A DNA stretch of 7,133 bases, from positions 1 to 7,133 of the forward strand of contig JAQCER010000161.1 of NCBI GenBank assembly GCA_027618625.1, written 5' to 3'. How positions within the stretch are numbered: the first letter of the stretch is position 1; each line of letters opens with the position of its first letter. Source of the stretch: Verrucomicrobiota bacterium. Its GTDB lineage: Bacteria; Verrucomicrobiota; Verrucomicrobiia; Verrucomicrobiales; DEV007. Below the pieces are notes generated by a model. The model did no database searches, was not told the origin of the DNA, and was given only the letters and a program-made list of their open reading frames with translations. Of this stretch, positions 1 through 7,060 are shown in pieces. A program made the position numbers and the translations under genes.

Positions 1-135
1 CGTGCTGACGGTATGCATCCCCCGCGGCGTGTTGGACGACGTGCATGAATGCGAGTGAGCCGCTGGGGCTCGGCGAGGAGTTTGTGAACGGCATCGGTCC
101 ACGACGCAATCTGACGAAACCACCACTACACTTCA

Positions 136-3100
136 TTACACCAATACCCGCTTCAAAAACGGTGCGGTTCGGCTCGTTTTATCCTTCGCCACCGCCTCGG
201 GCGTTCCCGCGACCACCAACTTCCCACCCTCCTCACCAGCTTCGGGGCCGATGTCGATGATGTAGTCGGCTTCGGCCATGATGTCGGTGTTGTGTTCGAT
301 GACGAGGACGGTGTGGCCGTCGTCGACTAGGGCGTGGAGGACTTCGATGAGCTTGCGGACGTCGGCCATGTGCAGGCCGATGGTGGGTTCTTCGATCAGG
401 TAGAGGTTGGGTTTAACGCTGCGGTTCTGGCGGATCTTTGCGTGCTCGCTGCGGCCTATGCCGCGGGTGAGTTGGGTGACCAGCTTGATGCGCTGGGCTT
501 CGCCACCGCTGAGGGTCGGGCTGGGTTGACCAAGTTTGAGGTAACCGAGTCCAGTTTCCAGCAGCAGCCGCAGGGTGCGATGAATCTTGGGATTGCTCTG
601 GAAGAACGCGGTGGCTTCTTCGATGGTCATATCCATGACCTGGCCGATGTTCCTGCCATTGTATTCGACTTCGAGCGTCGCCTCGTTGTAGCGCGTGCCC
701 TTGCATTCGTCGCAGAGGACGTAGGAGGTCGGCAGGAAGGTCATCTCCATTTTGATCAGGCCATTGCCAGTGCAGGCTTCGCAACGCCCGCCCTCGGTAT
801 TGAACGAAAACCGGCTGGCGGTGTAGCCGCGCATGCGGGAGTTGGGCAAGCCAGAGAAAAGTTTGCGGATCTCGTCGAACACTTTGACATAGGTGCCGGG
901 GGTCGAGCGTGAGGTCTTGCCGATGGGTGACTGGTCGACCTCGTAGACTGCGCCTAGAAGGTCGAATCCGGTCACGCTCTTGTAGGGCAAGTCGCTGGCG
1001 GCCTTCTTTTTTTTCATGCTTGCGACAGCATCCTCTGCTGCGGGCCGGATGACCCCGCGCATGAGGCTGCTCTTGCCCGAGCCGGAGATGCCGGTGATGA
1101 CCGTGAGCCTGCCGAGTGGGATGGCGACATCGATATTTTGAAGATTGTTAGTGCGTGCGCCTTTGACCCGCAGCCATGCATCTTTCCCGGTGTTATCAGG
1201 AAGTGGTCGGCGCTCACCGTGGATGGGATGCGCCATCGGATCGGCGAGTGCCTTGGCGGTCGGCGAATCTTTGAAAGCCGTTTTCTTGCCGGGCTTTAAC
1301 AGTGGAGCGGCCGCGCCATTGTAGACGATCTGGCCACCGAACATTCCGGCTCCCGGCCCCATATCGATGACGTGATCGGCCCGCTGCATCGTCTCCTCAT
1401 CGTGCTCGACAACCAGCAGCGAGTTCCCTTTGTCGCGCAACGCGACGAGCGTGTCGAGCAGTTGTGCATTGTCGCGCGGGTGCAGCCCAATGGTCGGTTC
1501 GTCGAGCACGTAGAGCACACCGCGAAGGTTCGAGCCCAACTGCGCGGCCAAACGAATGCGTTGGCCTTCGCCACCCGACAGAGTGGTCGCCGACCGATCA
1601 AGCGCCAGGTAACCAAGACCGACTTCTTCGAGGAATCGCAGGCGCTGCGCGATCTCCACCAGGATATCGCGAGCGATCACCGCATCGTTTCCGGAGAACT
1701 TGAAGCCCTCCATCAACAGCTTCGCCTGATTGACTGGCAGCGAAGCGACGGCATCGATTGGGATGCCCTGTACTTGCACCGCCAGGGCAGTCGCATTCAA
1801 TCGAGCGCCGCTGCACATCTCACACGCCTCCATCTCGGAGGGTTCGGCGTGGCCGCGACGTAGTTCTTCTTCCAGCTCTGCTGCCAGCATCGACTCTGCA
1901 TGGCTGGCATCCAGTTCCGTGCTTCGGCTGGTCCGCGAGACCAAGCCGAAGCCCCGGCAATTGCGACACCAACCGTGCGGACTGTTGAACGAAAACAACC
2001 TTGGATCCAATTCTTCGAATGAGCGATCGCACTTCGGGCACGTCATCTCGGAGCTGAACACCGTGGTCTTTCCCTTTGCATCGATCACCCGAAGCGTGCC
2101 CTTGCCGATCTGCAATGCGCGCTCGACCATTGCATCCAGATCCGGCCCAGCAGTGCGCACCTCACCGACCACGGCATCGATGCTGTGTTCCTTGAAACGC
2201 GCCAGCTTCTGAAAGCCCTCGACCGCCTTGAATGCGCCATCAACATACAGCTCGGTGAAACCCTGACGCCCCGCCCAGTCGGCGACCTCGGTGTGGAACC
2301 CTTTGCGCGCCTTGATTACCGGCGCCATCACTTTGACCGCGCCTTTCTTCGCCAGCTTGACGATCTGGGTGCAAATGCACGACAGGCTCTGCTTCTCCAC
2401 CGGCACTGCGCAATCCGGACAGAACTGGGTGCCCAGCTTGGCAAACATCAAGCGCAGGAAATGGTACACTTCGGTGACAGTGGCGACTGTCGATTTGCCA
2501 CCGCCGCGGGTGATGCGCTGCTCGATTGCCACCGTCGGCGGCAGGCCGGTGATGTGATCGATGTCCGGCTTCTCAAGTTGCTGGACGAACTGCCGCGCAT
2601 AGGGCGACATGCTGTCGAGGAAGCGTCGCTGGCCTTCCGCGAACACGATATCGAATGCGAGCGTCGACTTGCCGGAACCACTGAGGCCAGTGACGACGAC
2701 AAAGGAATCGCGAGGAATGCTGACATTGATATTCTTGAGATTGTGCTCGCGGGCACCGTGGATTTCGATGGTATTACTGGTCTGCGCAGCAGCCTTGGAG
2801 ACCACCTTGAAGGTCGGGGCATCCTCGGCAGCGCGGGCCGTGTCCATTTTTAATCCTAACACTGCTCTTAAGTAATAGCCGGTGTGGGAAGCGGAAACCT
2901 CAGCGACTTCTTCGGGTGTTCCCTCTGCTACCACTTCACCGCCCTGCTCGCCCGCTTCCGGGCCGAGATCGATAACGTGATCGGCATTCTTGATGACTTC
3001 AAGGTTGTGCTCAATGACCAGCACGCTGGAGCCTGCATCCACCAGGCGATGGAACACTTTCATCAGCATCGCAATATCGTCAAAGTGCAGGCCAGTGGTG

Positions 3101-5811
3101 GGCTCATCAAAGATCAGGAGGTCGCCCTTTGCCTGAGTGACGTTCGATCGCTCCAACAAGTGCCCGACGAGTTTCAACCGTTGACTCTCGCCGCCACTGA
3201 GCGTGTTCAGTGGCTGGCCCAGACGCAGGTAAGTGAGCCCGACATCCGCCAGCACCTGCAACTGCGAGCTGATCGTTTCCCGCAGCTTTTCTTCCTTGTT
3301 CGAGCCGGAACGATCGGGCTGCGAGAAAAAGGCATGCGCCTCACTGACGGTCATTTGCAGGACATCGCGGATCGATCTACCATCCAGCAGATACTCGAGC
3401 ACTTCTGGTCGGTAGCGAGAGCCTTCGCATTTCGGGCAGCGGACGTAGAGGTCGCTGAGGAATTGCATCTCGACCTTCTCGAAGCCATTGCCAGCACAGC
3501 GCTGGCAGCGCCCGTTGCCGGAGTTGAACGAGAAGTAGCCCATCTGGATGCCGTTGCTTTTCGCGTCCGGTGTCTCGGCGAACAATTTTCGGATGAGCTC
3601 GAATGCTCCGGTGTAAACGGCAGGTGTCGATCGTGGGGTGCGCGCGAGCGGCGATTGGTCGACCATGATCACCTGCGAGATCAGACCATCACCGATGATA
3701 TCGCGGCAGTGGCCGGGTTCGTTGTCAGTGCGGCCGCCCTTGCGCCGGAGCAGATTCTCGAAGAGAACGTCGTGCACCAGCGTGCTCTTGCCGGATCCTG
3801 AGACACCCGTGACACAACAGAACACACCGAGCGGAATTTCGACATCAATGCGCTTCAGGTTGTTCTGTGTCGCGCGCACGATCTTGAGACAGTGCCCGAT
3901 CTTCAGCTTCCGGCGTTTCGACGGCACGGGGATGCTCATCCGGCCCGACAGATAGGCATGTGTCAGGGACCGAGGCGGCGCTGCTTTGTTCAACTGTGCG
4001 AGCGTCCCCTGGAACACCAGTTCACCACCGAGTTCGCCACGACCTGGGCCGATGTCGAGCAAGTTGTCAGCAGCGCGCATAACCGCTTCTTCATGCTCGA
4101 CGACCAGCAGTGTGTTGCCTTTGTCGCGCAGCGCATGCATGACCTCGATGAGCCGTCCAGTGTCACGCGGGTGCAGGCCGATGCTCGGTTCGTCGAGCAC
4201 AAACAACGTATTTACGAGCGACGCACCGAGGCAGGTGGTCAAGTTCACGCGTTCGACCTCTCCGCCGGAGAGCGTGCGCGTCGAGCGATCGAGATTCAGG
4301 TAGCTCAGCCCGACGCGTTCCAGATACCGGAGTCGTGACGCGATTTCATCGCGCAACATGACAGCGGTGCCATCAGCAGGGGGCATCGGAACTTCGTCGA
4401 TGACCGCGGCCAGTTTGTTCACCGGAAGCTCCCACCAGTCTGGCAATGTCAGGTCGTTGACGCGAAAGTTGAGCGCGTCAGGCTGAAGGCGTGCGCCACG
4501 GCACACCCTGCACTTTGTGTAGGAGCGGAAGCGGCTGAGATACACGCGCACGTGCATTTTGTAGGCGTTGTTCTCCAGCCAGGTGAAGAAGCCGCGCACA
4601 CCATACCAGCGTTGGTTTTCCCATGCCACGTCCGGATCGGGATCGACACCCTCTCCCTCGATGATCCATTCCTGATCGGCCTTCGGAAGGTCTTCGAAGG
4701 GGACGGAAACATCGATGCCGTGTTCTTCACAGCAGCGTAACAGATCGTTCTGAGACTCCGAATACTGTGCACCGCTGAAAGCTTTTACCAGACCTTCCTC
4801 CACACTGAGCGACTTGTCCGGCATGGCCCGATCAAGGTCGATACCGATCGTTCGCCCAAACCCGCGACACTCTGGGCACGCGCCGATTGCATTGTTAAAC
4901 GTGAACAGCGCAGGTGAAGGTTCGCGCAGGGTGATGTCGCAATCCGCACAGTGCCAATGGCGGGAGAATGCCTTCGTCTCGCCAGTATCGGCATGGACCA
5001 ATGTCACGGTTCCTTTGCCAAAATGGAACGCCGACTCGATGGCCTCCAGCGCGCGCGCGCGTTGTGCCTCCTCCACGCGGATGCGATCCTGGATCACCAG
5101 CACTACTGCAGGCAGGCGCTTCCGGGTGAATGCCTGCGGTTCGTCGGTGCGATAAGTTTCGCCAAAAATGCTGACGCGCAGGAAGCCCTGGCCTTTCAGG
5201 AATTCAAAGAAATCGGCGGGCTGCGTTTTGGCCTGAGCATGCACACCAAAGGTGACCAGCACGCTGGCGCCGGGCCATGCAGTGAACAATTTGTCCGCCA
5301 CTGACTTCGGCGTCTCCGGCCGCACCTCGGTGTTGCACTCGGGACACCTGCCGGTCGCTACGCGTGGAAAGAAGAGCTTCAGATAGTCGTTGATCTCAGT
5401 GATCGTGCCGACCGTTGATCGCGTCGTCCGGACATTGTTGCTCTGCTCGATCGCGATCGCTGGTGGAATGCCACGGATTTCGTCGACCAACGGCTTGTCC
5501 ATGCGGTCAAAAAATTGCCGCGTGTAAGGCGAAAATGTTTCGACGTAACGTCGCTGCCCCTCCGCGTAAATCGTCTGGAACGCCAGCGACGACTTTCCAC
5601 TGCCCGATGGCCCGGTAACCACCGTCAACTGGTTCAATGGCAAATCCAGATCGATCCCCTTCAAGTTGTTCTGCCACACCCCGCGAACCTCAATCGTCCC
5701 GGTCTGCGCCGACTTGCGTGCAGGACGCTGCTTCGCAGCAGCCTTCGTCTTGCGAGGGCTTACGGCTTTGCGGGTTGTGGATTTTGTCGTGGACGATTTT
5801 GGCGATGGCAT
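136..5811 (-). CDS. uvrA: Tandem double-length UvrA (excinuclease ABC subunit A), four ATPase sites
   Basis: UvrA finds bulky DNA lesions with UvrB, loads UvrB and leaves; it acts in the cytoplasm as an ATP-dependent dimer. This 1891-residue product is two UvrA units in one chain; ordinary UvrA has about 940 residues. Numbering from the ATG at 5811. Unit 1: basic tail 2-36; Walker A G67-S74 (K73); zinc cysteines 288/291/312/315; LSGGE 514-518; Walker B D540-E541; second Walker A K675; zinc cysteines 769/772/792/795; LSGGE 871-875; D902-E903. Linker about 986-1013. Unit 2: K1048; cysteines 1258/1261/1282/1285; LSGGE 1411-1415; D1437-E1438; K1580; cysteines 1677/1680/1700/1703; LSGGE 1767-1771; E1807-E1808. 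All four P-loops and signatures are intact. The UvrB-binding region is near normal length in both units. Unit 2 lacks most of the insertion domain, and its last Walker B reads IEEP rather than hDEP. I chose the ATG at 5811 over the TTG at 5862 because the latter lies inside the upstream small gene and adds 17 residues unlike UvrA. The gene ends with tandem stops TAA TGA. UvrA-like identity is near certain; its substrate range is not visible. Confidence 0.97.
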   Translation of the reverse strand: MPSPKSSTTKSTTRKAVSPRKTKAAAKQRPARKSAQTGTIEVRGVWQNNLKGIDLDLPLNQLTVVTGPSGSGKSSLAFQTIYAEGQRRYVETFSPYTRQFFDRMDKPLVDEIRGIPPAIAIEQSNNVRTTRSTVGTITEINDYLKLFFPRVATGRCPECNTEVRPETPKSVADKLFTAWPGASVLVTFGVHAQAKTQPADFFEFLKGQGFLRVSIFGETYRTDEPQAFTRKRLPAVVLVIQDRIRVEEAQRARALEAIESAFHFGKGTVTLVHADTGETKAFSRHWHCADCDITLREPSPALFTFNNAIGACPECRGFGRTIGIDLDRAMPDKSLSVEEGLVKAFSGAQYSESQNDLLRCCEEHGIDVSVPFEDLPKADQEWIIEGEGVDPDPDVAWENQRWYGVRGFFTWLENNAYKMHVRVYLSRFRSYTKCRVCRGARLQPDALNFRVNDLTLPDWWELPVNKLAAVIDEVPMPPADGTAVMLRDEIASRLRYLERVGLSYLNLDRSTRTLSGGEVERVNLTTCLGASLVNTLFVLDEPSIGLHPRDTGRLIEVMHALRDKGNTLLVVEHEEAVMRAADNLLDIGPGRGELGGELVFQGTLAQLNKAAPPRSLTHAYLSGRMSIPVPSKRRKLKIGHCLKIVRATQNNLKRIDVEIPLGVFCCVTGVSGSGKSTLVHDVLFENLLRRKGGRTDNEPGHCRDIIGDGLISQVIMVDQSPLARTPRSTPAVYTGAFELIRKLFAETPDAKSNGIQMGYFSFNSGNGRCQRCAGNGFEKVEMQFLSDLYVRCPKCEGSRYRPEVLEYLLDGRSIRDVLQMTVSEAHAFFSQPDRSGSNKEEKLRETISSQLQVLADVGLTYLRLGQPLNTLSGGESQRLKLVGHLLERSNVTQAKGDLLIFDEPTTGLHFDDIAMLMKVFHRLVDAGSSVLVIEHNLEVIKNADHVIDLGPEAGEQGGEVVAEGTPEEVAEVSASHTGYYLRAVLGLKMDTARAAEDAPTFKVVSKAAAQTSNTIEIHGAREHNLKNINVSIPRDSFVVVTGLSGSGKSTLAFDIVFAEGQRRFLDSMSPYARQFVQQLEKPDIDHITGLPPTVAIEQRITRGGGKSTVATVTEVYHFLRLMFAKLGTQFCPDCAVPVEKQSLSCICTQIVKLAKKGAVKVMAPVIKARKGFHTEVADWAGRQGFTELYVDGAFKAVEGFQKLARFKEHSIDAVVGEVRTAGPDLDAMVERALQIGKGTLRVIDAKGKTTVFSSEMTCPKCDRSFEELDPRLFSFNSPHGWCRNCRGFGLVSRTSRSTELDASHAESMLAAELEEELRRGHAEPSEMEACEMCSGARLNATALAVQVQGIPIDAVASLPVNQAKLLMEGFKFSGNDAVIARDILVEIAQRLRFLEEVGLGYLALDRSATTLSGGEGQRIRLAAQLGSNLRGVLYVLDEPTIGLHPRDNAQLLDTLVALRDKGNSLLVVEHDEETMQRADHVIDMGPGAGMFGGQIVYNGAAAPLLKPGKKTAFKDSPTAKALADPMAHPIHGERRPLPDNTGKDAWLRVKGARTNNLQNIDVAIPLGRLTVITGISGSGKSSLMRGVIRPAAEDAVASMKKKKAASDLPYKSVTGFDLLGAVYEVDQSPIGKTSRSTPGTYVKVFDEIRKLFSGLPNSRMRGYTASRFSFNTEGGRCEACTGNGLIKMEMTFLPTSYVLCDECKGTRYNEATLEVEYNGRNIGQVMDMTIEEATAFFQSNPKIHRTLRLLLETGLGYLKLGQPSPTLSGGEAQRIKLVTQLTRGIGRSEHAKIRQNRSVKPNLYLIEEPTIGLHMADVRKLIEVLHALVDDGHTVLVIEHNTDIMAEADYIIDIGPEAGEEGGKLVVAGTPEAVAKDKTSRTAPFLKRVLV
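2845..2857 (-). promoter_or_regulatory. Candidate internal ribosome binding site and start codon for the second UvrA unit
   Basis: On the minus strand AGGA (2857-2854) is followed by the six bases TTAAAA and then ATG (2847-2845), which is Met989 of the long protein. It lies four codons after the point where unit 1 reaches the usual C-terminal end of a stand-alone UvrA (SHTGYYLRAVL). Initiation here would give a 903-residue protein with the complete second unit. This is seen in the sequence; whether ribosomes start here is unknown. The AGGA could be chance in a Leu-Gly-Leu-Lys stretch. Confidence 0.4.
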
Positions 5812-5828
5812 GGAAGAATCAGAGACTC

Positions 5829-6080
5829 TTAGCGGATACGCCAGAAAGCAAGTATTGGGCAAAGTCGCAAAGTCGATTTCCCTACAGCCGATCCAGATTT
5901 ATCGTCAGCCACCCGCCCCCGAATCACCTTCCATATTTTACCAATCTCATCCACAGCATCCACCACAGTACACAAAGGCTTCAGCCGCGCCAAAAAAAAC
6001 GCCTCATCATCCACCTGCAGTCTTCCCAACTCCCCCTGCAGCTTCTCCGACTCCCGATCCTCCACCGCCACCAGCAGCAT
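5829..6080 (-). CDS. Small hypothetical protein, 83 residues, between the exported-protein gene and uvrA
   Basis: I do not recognise this protein. The ATG at 6080 comes one base after the TGA of the upstream gene (TGA-C-ATG), and its TAA ends 17 bases before the uvrA ATG, so it fits an operon with translational coupling. There is no clear Shine-Dalgarno sequence of its own. Codons in the first half strongly favour G or C at the third position (CTG, GTG, GCG, GAG, CAG), as in real coding sequence. The product is soluble and charged: an acidic, probably helical start (VEDRESEKLQGELGRL), then a DAVDEIGKIWKVIRGRV segment, and a less convincing tail of about 25 residues ending CPILAFWRIR. No signal peptide or known motif is visible. 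A run of eight T on the coding strand (5992-5999) is a possible slippage site. It may be a real small protein or a remnant; overlapping frames on the plus strand look like proline-rich shadows. Confidence 0.5.
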   Translation of the reverse strand: MLLVAVEDRESEKLQGELGRLQVDDEAFFLARLKPLCTVVDAVDEIGKIWKVIRGRVADDKSGSAVGKSTLRLCPILAFWRIR

Positions 6081-6081
6081 G

Positions 6082-6897
6082 TCACTGCTTCGGCGCTTCG
6101 TTCAGAAAGAACTCCGAAGACTGTATAGTTCCCGAGGGGCTGAAGATGCGAATTGCTGCTCTCGGGGCAGTGGTGGGGCCAAGGGGGACGCGGACATTGT
6201 AGCTGGTCGCGGGATTGATTTTGAAGGAGGGGGAGTCTTTGGGAATTTCTCCGGCAAGGTCGGTTTCGAAATGTTCTCCCATGGTCCAAGCAAGGTCACG
6301 ATGATTGACGACGTAGCTCTGATCGGGCTCGCTCCAACGACCGTAGATACGCAATGGTTTATCGGTCCTATGCGAGAGAAAAAAGGTGCCAATCCATCGG
6401 TCTCCCTCTTTCTTCAGAGAAGGCAGGCTCAGGCTCAGTCGCGCATCAAGAGTCTTTTCCGCTGGAGGGAGGCTGAAATCAACGGGAACGACATGTAAGA
6501 ATAACCCCATTCCCCAGATTTGCAGAGCTCCGTTCTTTTGATGCAGTGAAAACTTCTCACATTCAGCGGATCGAATTTCTAACTGATGGGACTTGAGATG
6601 ATTGTTGAGGTTGGCGAAGGGAGGTAATTCGAGGCTGGCTTCCAGGAGGAAGGAACCAAGTTCTCTGATTCTAGGATGATGAAATTTGGAAGCATCAATT
6701 TCTTGCGTGAGCTCAGCGAGATTTTTTCCACTGACTCTAGAGAGTGCCTGAACGAGCTGTTGGTTCAATTTTTCTTCTTCTTTGAGATTACACCCAGCAC
6801 CGTTCAGAAGCAGTAGTTTATTGGAAGCATGGAGAGTTCGAATGGCCTCCTCGAGACTGGTTCCTTTGTTTTTCGTTTCGGTGTAGGAGAGTCTCAC
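6082..6897 (-). CDS. Unrecognised protein, body of an apparently exported protein (271 codons)
   Basis: No family is recognised. The first usual start codon after an in-frame stop is GTG at 6897, preceded by AGGGGGGAGCAG, a good Shine-Dalgarno match. The frame is open another 15 codons upstream to a TAA (6945-6943); beyond that stop, still in frame, lies a signal peptide. The intact ancestor was probably a secreted protein of about 303 residues. The N-terminal third is charged and helix-like (SLEEAIRTLHASNK, then KEEEKLNQQLVQALSRV). The C-terminal half alternates short hydrophobic and polar stretches typical of beta structure (LRIYGRWSEPDQSYVV, FKINPATSYNVRVPL). Cysteines are few (two). Sampled GC is about 42% (6541-6600, 6661-6720), against about 60% in uvrA. 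It may still be made as a cytoplasmic form from the GTG, or it may be a decaying gene. It is the first of three closely spaced minus-strand genes ending with uvrA. Confidence 0.65.
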   Translation of the reverse strand: MRLSYTETKNKGTSLEEAIRTLHASNKLLLLNGAGCNLKEEEKLNQQLVQALSRVSGKNLAELTQEIDASKFHHPRIRELGSFLLEASLELPPFANLNNHLKSHQLEIRSAECEKFSLHQKNGALQIWGMGLFLHVVPVDFSLPPAEKTLDARLSLSLPSLKKEGDRWIGTFFLSHRTDKPLRIYGRWSEPDQSYVVNHRDLAWTMGEHFETDLAGEIPKDSPSFKINPATSYNVRVPLGPTTAPRAAIRIFSPSGTIQSSEFFLNEAPKQ

Positions 6898-6908
6898 CTG
6901 CTCCCCCC
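6898..6908 (-). promoter_or_regulatory. Shine-Dalgarno sequence before the GTG start at 6897
   Basis: The coding strand reads AGGGGGGAGCAG then GTG. The purine run is a strong match to the anti-Shine-Dalgarno sequence at a usable though slightly short distance. It favours translation of the 271-codon body even without the upstream signal peptide. The G run is also read as Arg-Gly-Glu in the uninterrupted frame, so it may simply be coding sequence. Confidence 0.4.
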
Positions 6909-6993
6909 TATTTTTCTCAGGCTTGATTTCAATAATCGTCCATTACGCTGCGAGAATGGGGCTTAGGAAGACGAGCAGAAGGAAAATTTTCAT
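6898..6993 (-). pseudogene. Detached 5' end of the same gene: signal peptide followed by an in-frame TAA
   Basis: ATG at 6993 opens MKIFLLLVFLSPILAA, a lysine then a hydrophobic core and a small-residue end, which is a textbook Sec signal peptide. Codon 17 is TAA (6945-6943). The same frame continues without a further stop (WTIIEIKPEKNRGEQ) straight into the 271-codon body at 6897. One substitution (for example from CAA, GAA or AAA) explains the break, and no frameshift is needed. Candidates are a genuine nonsense mutation, a sequencing error, or stop-codon readthrough. The context TAA TGG is not a readthrough signal I recognise. No strong ribosome binding site precedes the ATG (TCTGGAC only). 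Confidence 0.6.
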
Positions 6994-7041
6994 GTCCAGA
7001 TTTGTGAGCGATTCATGTTGGGACTGCAAGGCGGATTTTTG

Positions 7042-7060
7042 TTGGCGCTTCAAACGCCGA
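7042..7060. other. Short hairpin in the leader upstream of the exported-protein gene
   Basis: TTGGCG (7042-7047) can pair with CGCCGA (7055-7060) through five Watson-Crick pairs and one G-T pair, with a seven-base loop CTTCAAA. Neither strand has a T run after it, so it is not an intrinsic terminator. It lies about 50 bases before the signal-peptide ATG and could be a leader structure or part of a dispersed repeat, but a stem this short can arise by chance. Confidence 0.25.

Noticed and set aside
1..135. Possible genes at the left edge: a minus-strand frame from ATG 94 running off the window, and a plus-strand frame ending TGA at 56-58
   Set aside because: Each has too few codons to judge, no ribosome binding site and no recognisable residues. 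No terminator hairpin after uvrA is visible here either.
2884..3801. 305-codon plus-strand ORF
   Set aside because: It lies wholly antisense to intact UvrA motifs. The translation has no recognisable domain and follows from high-GC codon use of uvrA.
136..5811. Two separate uvrA genes or an assembly duplication
   Set aside because: The frame is continuous through the junction, and the two halves differ strongly in sequence and in insertion-domain length, so this is not a recent or artificial copy.
5812..5862. TTG start at 5862 giving a UvrA 17 residues longer
   Set aside because: The extension lies within the upstream small gene, uses a rarer start codon, and the ATG at 5811 just after that gene's stop is the simpler choice.
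5987..6003. Eight-T run on the coding strand as a uvrA-upstream terminator
   Set aside because: No stable GC-rich hairpin precedes it, and it reads as Phe-Phe-Leu inside the small gene.
5666..6202. 178-codon plus-strand ORF rich in proline and histidine
   Set aside because: It overlaps the 5' end of uvrA, the small gene and the end of the exported-protein gene on the other strand. Its composition (PPPPP, HPPHPP) is what G-rich third positions of minus-strand genes give when read backwards.
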